Under the pieces are notes generated by a model. The model was not told the DNA's origin, made no database searches, and saw only the letters and a list, made by a program, of their open reading frames with translations. A stretch of DNA of 64,000 nucleotides from Ancylobacter oerskovii (GTDB lineage Bacteria; Pseudomonadota; Alphaproteobacteria; Rhizobiales; Xanthobacteraceae): the NCBI RefSeq assembly GCF_018390555.1, contig NZ_JAHBGB010000044.1:27424-91423 (forward strand), read 5' to 3'. Numbering within the stretch: the stretch's first letter is position 1; each line of letters starts with the position of its first letter. Both the position numbers and the translations under genes were made by a program. Shown here in pieces: positions 57,414-64,000 of this stretch.

Positions 57414-59114
57414 ATGAGCGATGCAGCCGGAACCGTGCGCAACGGGCGCTTCGGGCTTTCCCTCGCCGGCCTTGCCGAGCGCCATGCCCGGCTCGTCCTG
57501 GTGCTGCTGTTCTTCGCCTGCGTGCTGCCGGGCTTCTTCACCCTGCCGGTGATCGACCGCGACGAGGCCCGCTTCGCGCAGGCCTCGCGGCAGATGGTGG
57601 CCAGCGGCGATTATGTCGCGCCTCGGCTCGGCGACGAGTACCGCTTCAAGAAGCCGATCGGCATCTACTGGCTGCAGACGGCGGCGGTGAAGCTCACCGG
57701 CCTGGCGCCGGATGCGCCGATCTGGGCGTATCGGCTGCCCTCACTGTTCACCGCACTGGTCGCGGTGCTGGTGACGCATGCGATAGGGCTGAGGCTGTTC
57801 AACCCGCCCGCGGCCTTGTTCGGCGCCGCGCTGCTCGCGGCCTCGCTGATCCTCGGCGCCGAGGCGCGGCTCGCCAAGACGGACGCCACGCTGCTCGCCT
57901 TCGCGGTCATCGGGCAGATGGCGCTGGCGCGGCTCTATACCGCCCGCCCCGGTGAAAGGATACCGCTCCGCTGGGCGCTGCTGTTCTGGGGCGCCATGGG
58001 CGGCGGCATCCTGATCAAGGGGCCGATCGTGCCGATGCTGGCCGGCTTCACCGTGCTGGGCCTTGTCGTCTGGGAACGGCGCGGCGCCTGGCTGAAGCCG
58101 CTCAAGCCCTTGATCGGCGTGCCTTTCATGCTGCTGATCGTCCTGCCCTGGCTGGTTGCGATCTGGCTCAATACCGGCATGGCCTTCTTCCATGAGGCCG
58201 TGGGCAACGACCTGCTCGGCAAGGTGGCGACCGGGCAGGAATCGCACGGGGCGCCGCCGGGCGCGCATTTCCTCGCCTTCTTCGTCATCTTCTGGCCCGG
58301 GGCCGCACTGGCGGCGATCGCCGCGCCCTGGGTGTGGTCGAGCCGGTCGGTGCCGGCGGTGCGGTTCTGCCTGTGCTGGATCGTGCCGTTCTGGATCGCC
58401 TTCGAGCTGTTCGCCACCAAGCTGCCGCACTATACGCTGCCGGCCTATCCGGCGATCGCCCTACTGGCGGGCGCGGCGCTCGCCTCCGGCCGGCTGACCC
58501 CGCCGGCCGGCTGGGCCCGGCTGCTGGCGCTGGGTGCGGCCGTCGGAGGCCTCGTCGCCGGCATCGGCCTCGTGATCCTGCTCCATCGGTTGTCGGGCCT
58601 GCTGCCCGCCGAGGCGCTGGTCCTGGCCGCCCTTGCCTGCGTCGTCGGCTGTCTCGCCGCCTATCGGGCGCTGCGTGCGAACCTCGAGGCGACCTATCCG
58701 CTGCTGATCCTGCAGGCCGTGGTGCTCTATGGCCTCGGCTTTGGAGTGGCAGCACCGCGTGTCGAGGCGCTTTGGGTGTCGCCGCAGATCGCCCGCTCCA
58801 TCGCCGCCCATGGGCTTTGCCAGAAGCCGGAGATCATGGTGTCCGGCTTTACCGAGGCCAGCACGCTGTTCGTGCTCGGCACTGAAACCCGTTACGGTTC
58901 CGGCGGGGAGGCCGCGGATTTCCTCGCCGCTCCGGGGTGCCGGGTGGCGGCGGTCACCGACCGGCAGCGCCCGGCCTTCGAGGCGCGCGAGGCCGAGCTT
59001 GGCCGCCGGGCCATGCGGCTCGATACGGTGTCCGGCTTCAATCTGGGCAATGGGCGCTGGATGACGCTGCAAATCCTCGCCGCCCCCGTGGCGGCGGAAG
59101 CAAAAGGATCCTGA
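57414..59114 (+). CDS. ArnT-like GT39/GT83 glycosyltransferase, probable lipid A sugar transferase
   Basis: A 566-residue inner-membrane enzyme with about 10-12 helices and the ArnT-type N-terminal loop: VIDRDEARFAQASRQM, then GDYVAPRL, then EYRFKKPIGIYWLQ. This family moves sugars (aminoarabinose, galacturonic acid, mannose) from polyprenyl phosphate to lipid A or proteins on the periplasmic side. With the LAB_N, PAP2 and GT2 genes around it, lipid A glycosylation is likely, perhaps with galacturonic acid as in rhizobial RgtABCD; the sugar cannot be told from sequence. Confidence 0.85.
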   Translation: MSDAAGTVRNGRFGLSLAGLAERHARLVLVLLFFACVLPGFFTLPVIDRDEARFAQASRQMVASGDYVAPRLGDEYRFKKPIGIYWLQTAAVKLTGLAPDAPIWAYRLPSLFTALVAVLVTHAIGLRLFNPPAALFGAALLAASLILGAEARLAKTDATLLAFAVIGQMALARLYTARPGERIPLRWALLFWGAMGGGILIKGPIVPMLAGFTVLGLVVWERRGAWLKPLKPLIGVPFMLLIVLPWLVAIWLNTGMAFFHEAVGNDLLGKVATGQESHGAPPGAHFLAFFVIFWPGAALAAIAAPWVWSSRSVPAVRFCLCWIVPFWIAFELFATKLPHYTLPAYPAIALLAGAALASGRLTPPAGWARLLALGAAVGGLVAGIGLVILLHRLSGLLPAEALVLAALACVVGCLAAYRALRANLEATYPLLILQAVVLYGLGFGVAAPRVEALWVSPQIARSIAAHGLCQKPEIMVSGFTEASTLFVLGTETRYGSGGEAADFLAAPGCRVAAVTDRQRPAFEAREAELGRRAMRLDTVSGFNLGNGRWMTLQILAAPVAAEAKGS

Positions 59115-59116
59115 GC

Positions 59117-59440
59117 ATGATGTCGCTGACCATCACGCCGTGGCTCATCGTGGGGTTTCTCGGGCAGGCGCTGTTCACCGGGCGCTTCCTGGTGCAGTGG
59201 ATCGCCAGCGAGCGGGCCCGGCGCAGCGTGGTGCCGCTCGCCTTCTGGGTATTTTCCATCGCCGGCGGCGTGATACTGCTCGCCTATGCGATCTATCGCG
59301 AGGATCCGGTCTTCATCGTCGGGCAGGCGGCGGGACTGCTCATTTATGCCCGCAACATCTATTTCGTGATCCGCGAGCGCCTGGGGCGGACCCCGGTCGT
59401 GGTTCCCGGCACGCCGGAAGGGCGTTCCGACATTCGCTGA
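59117..59440 (+). CDS. Lipid-A-disaccharide synthase N-terminal (LAB_N) domain protein
   Basis: A 107-residue membrane protein with three helices and the LAB_N motifs GFLGQALFTGRFLVQWIASE and LAYAIYREDPVFIVGQAAG followed by YARNIYF. Stand-alone LAB_N proteins sit beside ArnT-like and GT2 genes and may move the polyprenyl-linked sugar or help the transferase; the activity is not established. It starts two bases after the glycosyltransferase stop. Confidence 0.9.
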   Translation: MMSLTITPWLIVGFLGQALFTGRFLVQWIASERARRSVVPLAFWVFSIAGGVILLAYAIYREDPVFIVGQAAGLLIYARNIYFVIRERLGRTPVVVPGTPEGRSDIR

Positions 59441-59551
59441 GCCGTTCGGCCGGCTGTCCCCAACTTTCGTCGAGGCGTCACCCACGCTTCATTGGGCTTT
59501 CACCGAGCCCGCCTTGTATCCCCACAGGCGACGCGGCGGGCGAGGGGCGAG

Positions 59552-60403
59552 ATGCGGTCGGTGGCGATGCTTGCGGAGCGGTTCAGGGCGTTCTGCCTCC
59601 AGAACCGGGTTTTGGCCTGCCTCCTTGCGATGCTCCTGATCTCGGCGCTCTTCATCCTCATGCCGGGCATCGATCTCGCGGTGACCCGCCAGTTCTACGT
59701 GCCGGGCGACGGCTTTCCGCTGGCCCATAACGGCAGGCTGCAGGACCTGCGCATGGTGGGCAGCAACATTCCCGTCGCGGTGGCGGTGGTGGTGATCGCC
59801 GCCCTGGCGCTCAAGATGCTGCATCCCCGCCGTCCCTGCCTTTTGCCGGCGCGCTTCACGCTCTATTTCGCCAGCCTGTATCTGCTTGGGCCGGTGCTGC
59901 TGGTGAACGGGATCTTCAAGACCCTCTGGGGCCGTCCGAGGCCGGTGAAGGTCGAGGCCTTCGGCGGCTCCTTTCCCTTCCTCGACGCCTGGTCGCTGGG
60001 GGAGAGCTTCACCCACCGCTCCTTCGTGTCCGGCGAGGCGGCGACCGTGGCCTGCCTGCTGCCGCTCGCCCTGTTCGTGCCGCGCCCCTGGCGCTGGCGG
60101 GTGCTGGCGATGCTCGGCATGCTCGTCGCGATGGTCTCGCTCAATCGCGTGGCGTTCGGCGCGCACTTCCTCTCCGATATATTGATCGCCATCGCGATGG
60201 TGCTGACGATCGCGGTCGTGCTGCGGCAGGTCTTCTATGTCAGCCACGCCGAACTGTTCTGCGATGCGCGCCTGGAGACGGAACTGACCCGCATCGGACT
60301 GGCGGCGCAGGCGAGGATCCGCCGCGATCTCGACGCGGTCGCCATCCTGCTCGCCGGCCGACTGGCGATCGCCGCGCGCGGTGTCCGCAGGCTCGGCGCC
60401 TAG
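59552..60403 (+). CDS. PAP2-family membrane phosphatase, possible lipid A phosphatase
   Basis: A 283-residue protein with six predicted helices and the PAP2 motifs K-x6-RP (KTLWGRPRP, Lys 123) and R-x5-H-x3-D (NRVAFGAHFLSD, His 205). The middle motif, normally SGH, reads VSGEAA with Glu 162 in place of the His that usually protonates the leaving group. It could be an LpxE/LpxF-like lipid A phosphatase, given the neighbours. ATG 59552 has GAGGGG upstream. The C-terminal 50 residues form a cytoplasmic tail. Confidence 0.87.
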   Translation: MRSVAMLAERFRAFCLQNRVLACLLAMLLISALFILMPGIDLAVTRQFYVPGDGFPLAHNGRLQDLRMVGSNIPVAVAVVVIAALALKMLHPRRPCLLPARFTLYFASLYLLGPVLLVNGIFKTLWGRPRPVKVEAFGGSFPFLDAWSLGESFTHRSFVSGEAATVACLLPLALFVPRPWRWRVLAMLGMLVAMVSLNRVAFGAHFLSDILIAIAMVLTIAVVLRQVFYVSHAELFCDARLETELTRIGLAAQARIRRDLDAVAILLAGRLAIAARGVRRLGA

Positions 60404-60411
60404 GCGGAGGC

Positions 60412-61200
60412 CTACAGGCTGGCGGTGTGCATGTCGGGCTTGCCGGATGGAACCGTCGCCGGCCGCAGGGGCACCGGCGCGCCGCTATCCTCGGCGATGG
60501 GCGGCACGACGGTGCGGCGGCGCAGCCAGACGACCCCGAACAGATCGTAGATGCCGACCAAAGCGCGGCCGAAATTGGTGTATTTCGACGCGCCCGCCAG
60601 CCGCGGCCGGTCGTTGACCGGCTCATAGGCCACTTCATGCCCGTAGCTCAGGAAAAGCGCCGGCAGATAGCGGTGCATGCTGGAGAAATAGGGCAGGCGC
60701 AGGAAGGCTTCCCGCCAATAGACCTTGATCCCGCAGCCGGTATCCGGGCAATCGTCCTTCAGCAGGCGGGCGCGCAATCCGTTGGCGAAGGTCGAGGCGA
60801 AGCGCCGGGAGCCGGCGGCGCGGCGGCGCGCCCGCAGCCCGCCGACCAGCGCGGGCCCCTTGCCGCCGGGCGGAGCGATATGCGCGAGCAGGCGCGGAAT
60901 GTCGGCGGGATCGTTCTGGCCGTCGCCATCCATGGTGGCGACGAGGGGAAAGCTGGCGGCAAAGATGCCGGTGCGCAAACCGGCGCTCTGGCCCGCGCGA
61001 TGCGCGTGGCGCAGGTAGCGCAGCCGCGGATGGACGGCCATCAGCGCCCGGATCTCGTCGCGGGTGCCGTCGTCGCTGCAATCGTCGACGACCACCACCT
61101 CGCCGAGGATGTCGTCGGGCAGGACCCCGAACGCCTCCGTCACGAGGCGGCCGATGTTGCCGGCTTCGTTATAGGCGGGAATAACCACTGAAACACGCAT
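60412..61200 (-). CDS. GT2 polyprenyl-phosphate glycosyltransferase (ArnC/DPM1-like)
   Basis: A 262-residue GT-A enzyme: VSVVIPAYNEAGNIGRLV, VVVVDDCSDDGTRDEI, ATMDGDGQNDPADI and the TGCGIKVYWREAF segment. DPM1/ArnC-like members load a sugar onto polyprenyl phosphate. No C-terminal helices are evident, so it should act at the inner face of the membrane. It is convergent with the PAP2 gene, nine bases apart. It likely supplies the donor for the ArnT-like transferase. Confidence 0.9.
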   Translation of the reverse strand: MRVSVVIPAYNEAGNIGRLVTEAFGVLPDDILGEVVVVDDCSDDGTRDEIRALMAVHPRLRYLRHAHRAGQSAGLRTGIFAASFPLVATMDGDGQNDPADIPRLLAHIAPPGGKGPALVGGLRARRRAAGSRRFASTFANGLRARLLKDDCPDTGCGIKVYWREAFLRLPYFSSMHRYLPALFLSYGHEVAYEPVNDRPRLAGASKYTNFGRALVGIYDLFGVVWLRRRTVVPPIAEDSGAPVPLRPATVPSGKPDMHTASL

Positions 61201-61391
61201 CGTATCGCAATCTCGACCAGTCGACGGATAGTGTCCGGCTTCGATGAAATCGGGATGAAAAAGGCAATACAGCTTGAGTTAACGGCGAAATTCAGCCGTC
61301 CGTCAATTTCCGCAACGTCGTGTCTCTTCGGGGTGAGGGCGGCGGGATGCTCTCTCGCCGCCGTTTACCCGCGTCGATATCGATGCCGGGG

Positions 61392-61417
61392 GGAACCGGT
61401 AGGGGCGCTGGCTCGTT
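61392..61417 (+). promoter_or_regulatory. Possible EcfG-type promoter upstream of the ROK gene
   Basis: GGAAC (61392-61396), 17 bases, CGTT (61414-61417) fit the EcfG consensus with the longer spacer, 55 bases before the ATG. The 271-base gap (61201-61471) also contains a GGCGGCG...CGCCGCC hairpin at 61338-61362. Confidence 0.45.
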
Positions 61418-61471
61418 GCCTCCTGCGCGCTCCAACACCGGACGACGCGCCGATGCGACAGGGGGCTACGG

Positions 61472-62602
61472 ATGAGCGGAAAGGCGGCGGAGAAAGGCAA
61501 CGGGGCGCCGCCGGACGTCACCGTGCACGGCGCGGCGACCCTGACCGCCGTGACCGTGGACAGCTTCAACGCGCAATTGCGCGAGGGCGACGGCTTCGTG
61601 GGAGATCGCGCCCGTCGCGCCGCCTTCTTCGACATTCTCGCGCGCTGGCGGGAGGTTGCGGACCGCAAGCTGGCGCTGCTCGGCGATGTCCCGGTCGAGG
61701 AGATTTCCAAGGCGAGGATCGACGAGGCCCTGGCGGAAGGCAAGCCGCACGAGCAGGCGCTCGTCCTCAGCGCCATCGAGGATTATGCCGGCGAGATGCT
61801 CGCCGTCATTCGCCGCCTGCTGCGGACCGAGGCGTGGCGCGATACGTCGCGCATCGCGATTGGCGGAGGCTTGAAGGGCGGCCGCTTCGCCGAGATCGCC
61901 TTCGCCCGGGCCGAATTGCTGGCGCGGGCGGACGGCATCGAGATCGAGCTGCGTCCCATCCACAACGACCCCGACGAGGCCGGGCTCATCGGCAGCGTGC
62001 ATCTCGCGCCGAGCTGGATGTTCGCCAGCTTCGACGACATTCTCGCCGTCGATATCGGCGGTTCCAACATCCGTTGCGGGATCGTGCGGCTGAACCTCGA
62101 CAAGGCGGACGACCTGTCCAAGGCGCGGGTGCGCACCATGGAATTATGGACGCATGGCGAGGAGAAGCTGGGTCGCGACGAGGCGGTCGGCCGGCTCGTC
62201 GGCATGCTGGAGGGGTTGATCCGTCAGGCGGAGAAGGACGGACTGAGCCTCGCGCCCTTCATCGGCGTGGGCTGTCCCGGCTCGATCGCCGCCGACGGTT
62301 CCATCGAGAACGGCGCGCAGAACCTGCCGGGGAACTGGGAGAGTTCGCGCTTCAATCTTCCGGCGGCGCTCTGGGAGGCGATCCCTTCCATCGGCGGGCA
62401 TGAGACGACGGTGACCATGCACAATGACGCCGTGGTGCAGGGGCTGAGCGAAGTGCCGTTCATGCAGGATGTTGAGCACTGGGGCGTGCTGACCATCGGC
62501 ACCGGCCTCGGCAATGCGCGCTTCACCAACCGGGCGCGCCCCAATGCCGAGCAAAAGGCCGCGCATCGACGGGGCGATGCGCGGCCAAAGGACAAGGACT
62601 GA
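61472..62602 (+). CDS. ROK-family protein (glucokinase-like)
   Basis: A 376-residue protein whose C-terminal two thirds carry sugar-kinase (ROK/ASKHA) motifs: ILAVDIGGSNIRCGIVRL, FIGVGCPGSIAADGS, MHNDAVVQGLSE and VLTIGTGLGNARF. The first 190 residues are an unusual N-terminal domain with IAIGGGLKGGRFAEIAFARA. The usual ROK zinc motif CxCGxxGCxE is not seen, so it may not be a classical glucokinase. Substrate unknown. Confidence 0.82.
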   Translation: MSGKAAEKGNGAPPDVTVHGAATLTAVTVDSFNAQLREGDGFVGDRARRAAFFDILARWREVADRKLALLGDVPVEEISKARIDEALAEGKPHEQALVLSAIEDYAGEMLAVIRRLLRTEAWRDTSRIAIGGGLKGGRFAEIAFARAELLARADGIEIELRPIHNDPDEAGLIGSVHLAPSWMFASFDDILAVDIGGSNIRCGIVRLNLDKADDLSKARVRTMELWTHGEEKLGRDEAVGRLVGMLEGLIRQAEKDGLSLAPFIGVGCPGSIAADGSIENGAQNLPGNWESSRFNLPAALWEAIPSIGGHETTVTMHNDAVVQGLSEVPFMQDVEHWGVLTIGTGLGNARFTNRARPNAEQKAAHRRGDARPKDKD

Positions 62603-62643
62603 GCAAGGAGCGGCCGGGACGAGGCTCCCTCGGCCCGTTTCGA

Positions 62644-62916
62644 TCAGGCGGCCTTGGTCATGCCGAGATCGACATTGCCGCGGATCTCGACCTCGATCTC
62701 GAGGACCGACATCGGCGCCCCGCGCTCCAGGCGAACCTTCACGCTGTCGCGCTCGCAGGGAACGCGCTTGGCGACGGCCGCCAGGATGTCCTCGCGCAGG
62801 CTGGACAGGAGATCCTCGCCGCCGAGCACCTGGCGCTCGTGGGAGAGCAGGATCTGCAGCCGCTCACGCGCCTGCGGCGCGCTGTTGTTGGTGAAAAGCC
62901 GCTTCCATAGCGTCAT
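62644..62916 (-). CDS. minE: Cell division topological specificity factor MinE
   Basis: A 90-residue partner of MinD that drives pole-to-pole oscillation and restricts MinC to the poles. N-terminal RERLQILLSHERQVL is the MinD-binding anti-MinCD segment; the rest is the dimerisation domain. The start overlaps the minD stop by four bases. Confidence 0.97.
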   Translation of the reverse strand: MTLWKRLFTNNSAPQARERLQILLSHERQVLGGEDLLSSLREDILAAVAKRVPCERDSVKVRLERGAPMSVLEIEVEIRGNVDLGMTKAA

Positions 62917-63725
62917 GCCGCCCTCCGCAGGAACTTGCTGAACAGGCCGAGCTTCTGCTTCGGCACATCCATGGCGATCTCCTCGCCCTTGAGGCGGCGG
63001 GCCGCGTCGTTATAGGCGCGGGCCGGGGCGCTGTCGGGGTCGTGGATCGAGACCGGCACGCCGTAGTTCGAGGCCTTCAGCACGTCCGGGCTCTCCGGCA
63101 CGATGCCGAGCAGCGGCAGGGAGAGGATCTCCAGCACGTCCTCGGTCTTCAGCATGTCGCCGCGGGCGGCCCGGGCGGCATCGTAGCGGGTGAGCAGCAG
63201 GCGCTTGTCGACCGTCTCGCCGCGCTCCGCCTTCAGCGTCTTGGAGTCGAGGATGCCGACGATGCGGTCGCTGTCGCGGACGGAGGACACTTCCGGGTTG
63301 GTGACGACGACGGCGATGTCGGCGTGGCGCATGGCGAGGGTCGCCCCGCGCTCGATGCCGGCCGGGCTGTCGCAGATCACCCAGTCGAAATGGCGCGACA
63401 GGTCTTCGATGACCTTGTCGACGCCTTCTTCCGTCAGCGCGTCCTTGTCGCGGGTCTGGGAGGCCGGCAGCAGGAACAGCGATTCCAGCCGCTTGTCCTT
63501 GATCAGCGCCTGCGGCAGCCGGGCATCGCCCTGGATGACGTTGACGAAATCATACACCACCCGCCGCTCGGCCCCCATGATGAGGTCGAGATTGCGCAGA
63601 CCGACGTCGAAATCGACGACGACGACCTTGTCGCCGGTGCGCGCCAGGGCGGCACCGAGCGCGGCGGTCGTCGTGGTCTTGCCGACGCCGCCCTTGCCCG
63701 ATGTGACAGTAATGATCTTTGCCAT
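62913..63725 (-). CDS. minD: Septum site-determining ATPase MinD
   Basis: Membrane-bound ATPase that recruits MinC to block FtsZ rings away from midcell. The 270-residue protein begins MAKIITVTSGKGGVGKTTTT with the deviant Walker A (KGGVGKT), has VVVVDFDVGLRNLDLIMGAE and ends in the amphipathic membrane helix GLFSKFLRRAA. It lies nine bases after minC. Confidence 0.98.
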   Translation of the reverse strand: MAKIITVTSGKGGVGKTTTTAALGAALARTGDKVVVVDFDVGLRNLDLIMGAERRVVYDFVNVIQGDARLPQALIKDKRLESLFLLPASQTRDKDALTEEGVDKVIEDLSRHFDWVICDSPAGIERGATLAMRHADIAVVVTNPEVSSVRDSDRIVGILDSKTLKAERGETVDKRLLLTRYDAARAARGDMLKTEDVLEILSLPLLGIVPESPDVLKASNYGVPVSIHDPDSAPARAYNDAARRLKGEEIAMDVPKQKLGLFSKFLRRAA

Positions 63726-63734
63726 GCCTCGCTC

Positions 63735-64000
63735 CTAAAGTGCGGCAAGCCGCAACGCCTCGTCCTCGGTCCACACTCGTACCGCCCGGCCGCGGAGGCT
63801 GGCGTCGATGTCTTCGGCCGTCCGGTAGATCCCGTCGACGGCAATCAGTTCAGCTTCCATCTTCGTGCAGAAGATGCGCGCCTTGGCGCCGAAGGTGGCG
63901 CCGGCGATCGCCCGGCCGGCCAGGGCGCCATAGACGTGGATCGAGCCGCCGGCGATGATCTCCGCGCCGGCGCCGACCGATCCCACGATGGTCACGTCGC
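63735..64000 (-). CDS. minC: Septum site-determining protein MinC, 3' part only
   Basis: The C-terminal beta-helix domain of Min[33 protein letters not shown], and [22 protein letters not shown]. The gene enters from the right edge on the minus strand, so its 5' end is outside the window; an internal ATG at 63995 is not the start. It heads minC-minD-minE. Confidence 0.95.
   Translation of the reverse strand, partial: DVTIVGSVGAGAEIIAGGSIHVYGALAGRAIAGATFGAKARIFCTKMEAELIAVDGIYRTAEDIDASLRGRAVRVWTEDEALRLAAL

Overview
The window is GC-rich chromosomal DNA from an alphaproteobacterium, most likely of the Hyphomicrobiales and perhaps near Xanthobacteraceae (Ancylobacter/Starkeya/Xanthobacter type). 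The grounds are gene content (aerobic CobN-type B12 synthesis, a BA14K protein, CbtAB, a PCu(A)C copper chaperone, minCDE), promoters resembling the alphaproteobacterial general-stress sigma factor EcfG, and palindromic repeat families of the kind common in this order. The taxonomic call is inference. No rRNA, tRNA, CRISPR, transposase or prophage gene was seen.

Layout: (1) 1-4570, minus strand: a thiopurine methyltransferase-like gene with a duplicated 3' end, a secreted beta-propeller/SRPBCC pair, and recQ. (2) 4681-24815: a cobalamin (B12) locus. Two cobalamin riboswitches lie back to back at 10763-11231, each with its own promoter. Leftward they head cbtB-cbtA-cobU-cobO-TM2-cobQ (cobalt uptake and late steps); rightward they head cobW-cobN-cobG-cobH-cobI-cobJ-(cobK antisense)-cobL-cobE-cobM-(repeats)-cobB. 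cbiB stands apart at the left. cobA and cobF are not in the window. Palindromic repeats fill the gaps and two are inserted in frame in cobN. (3) 24928-36814: a glycogen operon glgP-glgB-glgC-glgA, ending in one very large gene that fuses glgX and malQ, both halves with intact catalytic residues. (4) 36823-40890: two small genes, a possible 18-residue mini-gene with its own terminator, and modABC with a short ModE encoded tail to tail; a palindrome before modA is the likely operator. (5) 40981-43509: a copper-type envelope operon (DUF2946, PCu(A)C, PepSY membrane protein). (6) 43812-51208: xylose uptake (xylFHG) divergent from a LacI-type regulator with xylB and xylA. (7) 51492-54415: L,D-transpeptidase, an orphan amino-acid binding protein, BA14K and a HbpS/GlcG-like protein, separated by clear terminators. 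(8) 54489-61200: Kdo synthesis (kdsD-kdsB-kdsA) divergent from a probable lipid A remodelling set (ArnT-like GT, LAB_N protein, PAP2 phosphatase, convergent GT2). (9) 61472-64000: a ROK-family protein and minE-minD-minC, with minC running off the right edge.

Two themes cut across the regions. First, short perfect tandem duplications (12-14 bp) repeatedly sit exactly at gene starts or stops (821, 20271, 45919, 54403, 54467), beside a 62-bp duplication at the left edge and a five-copy array of about 205 bp at 5743. Second, three EcfG-like promoters (GGAAC-N16/17-CGTT) each sit in front of a gene, suggesting a small general-stress regulon in the window.
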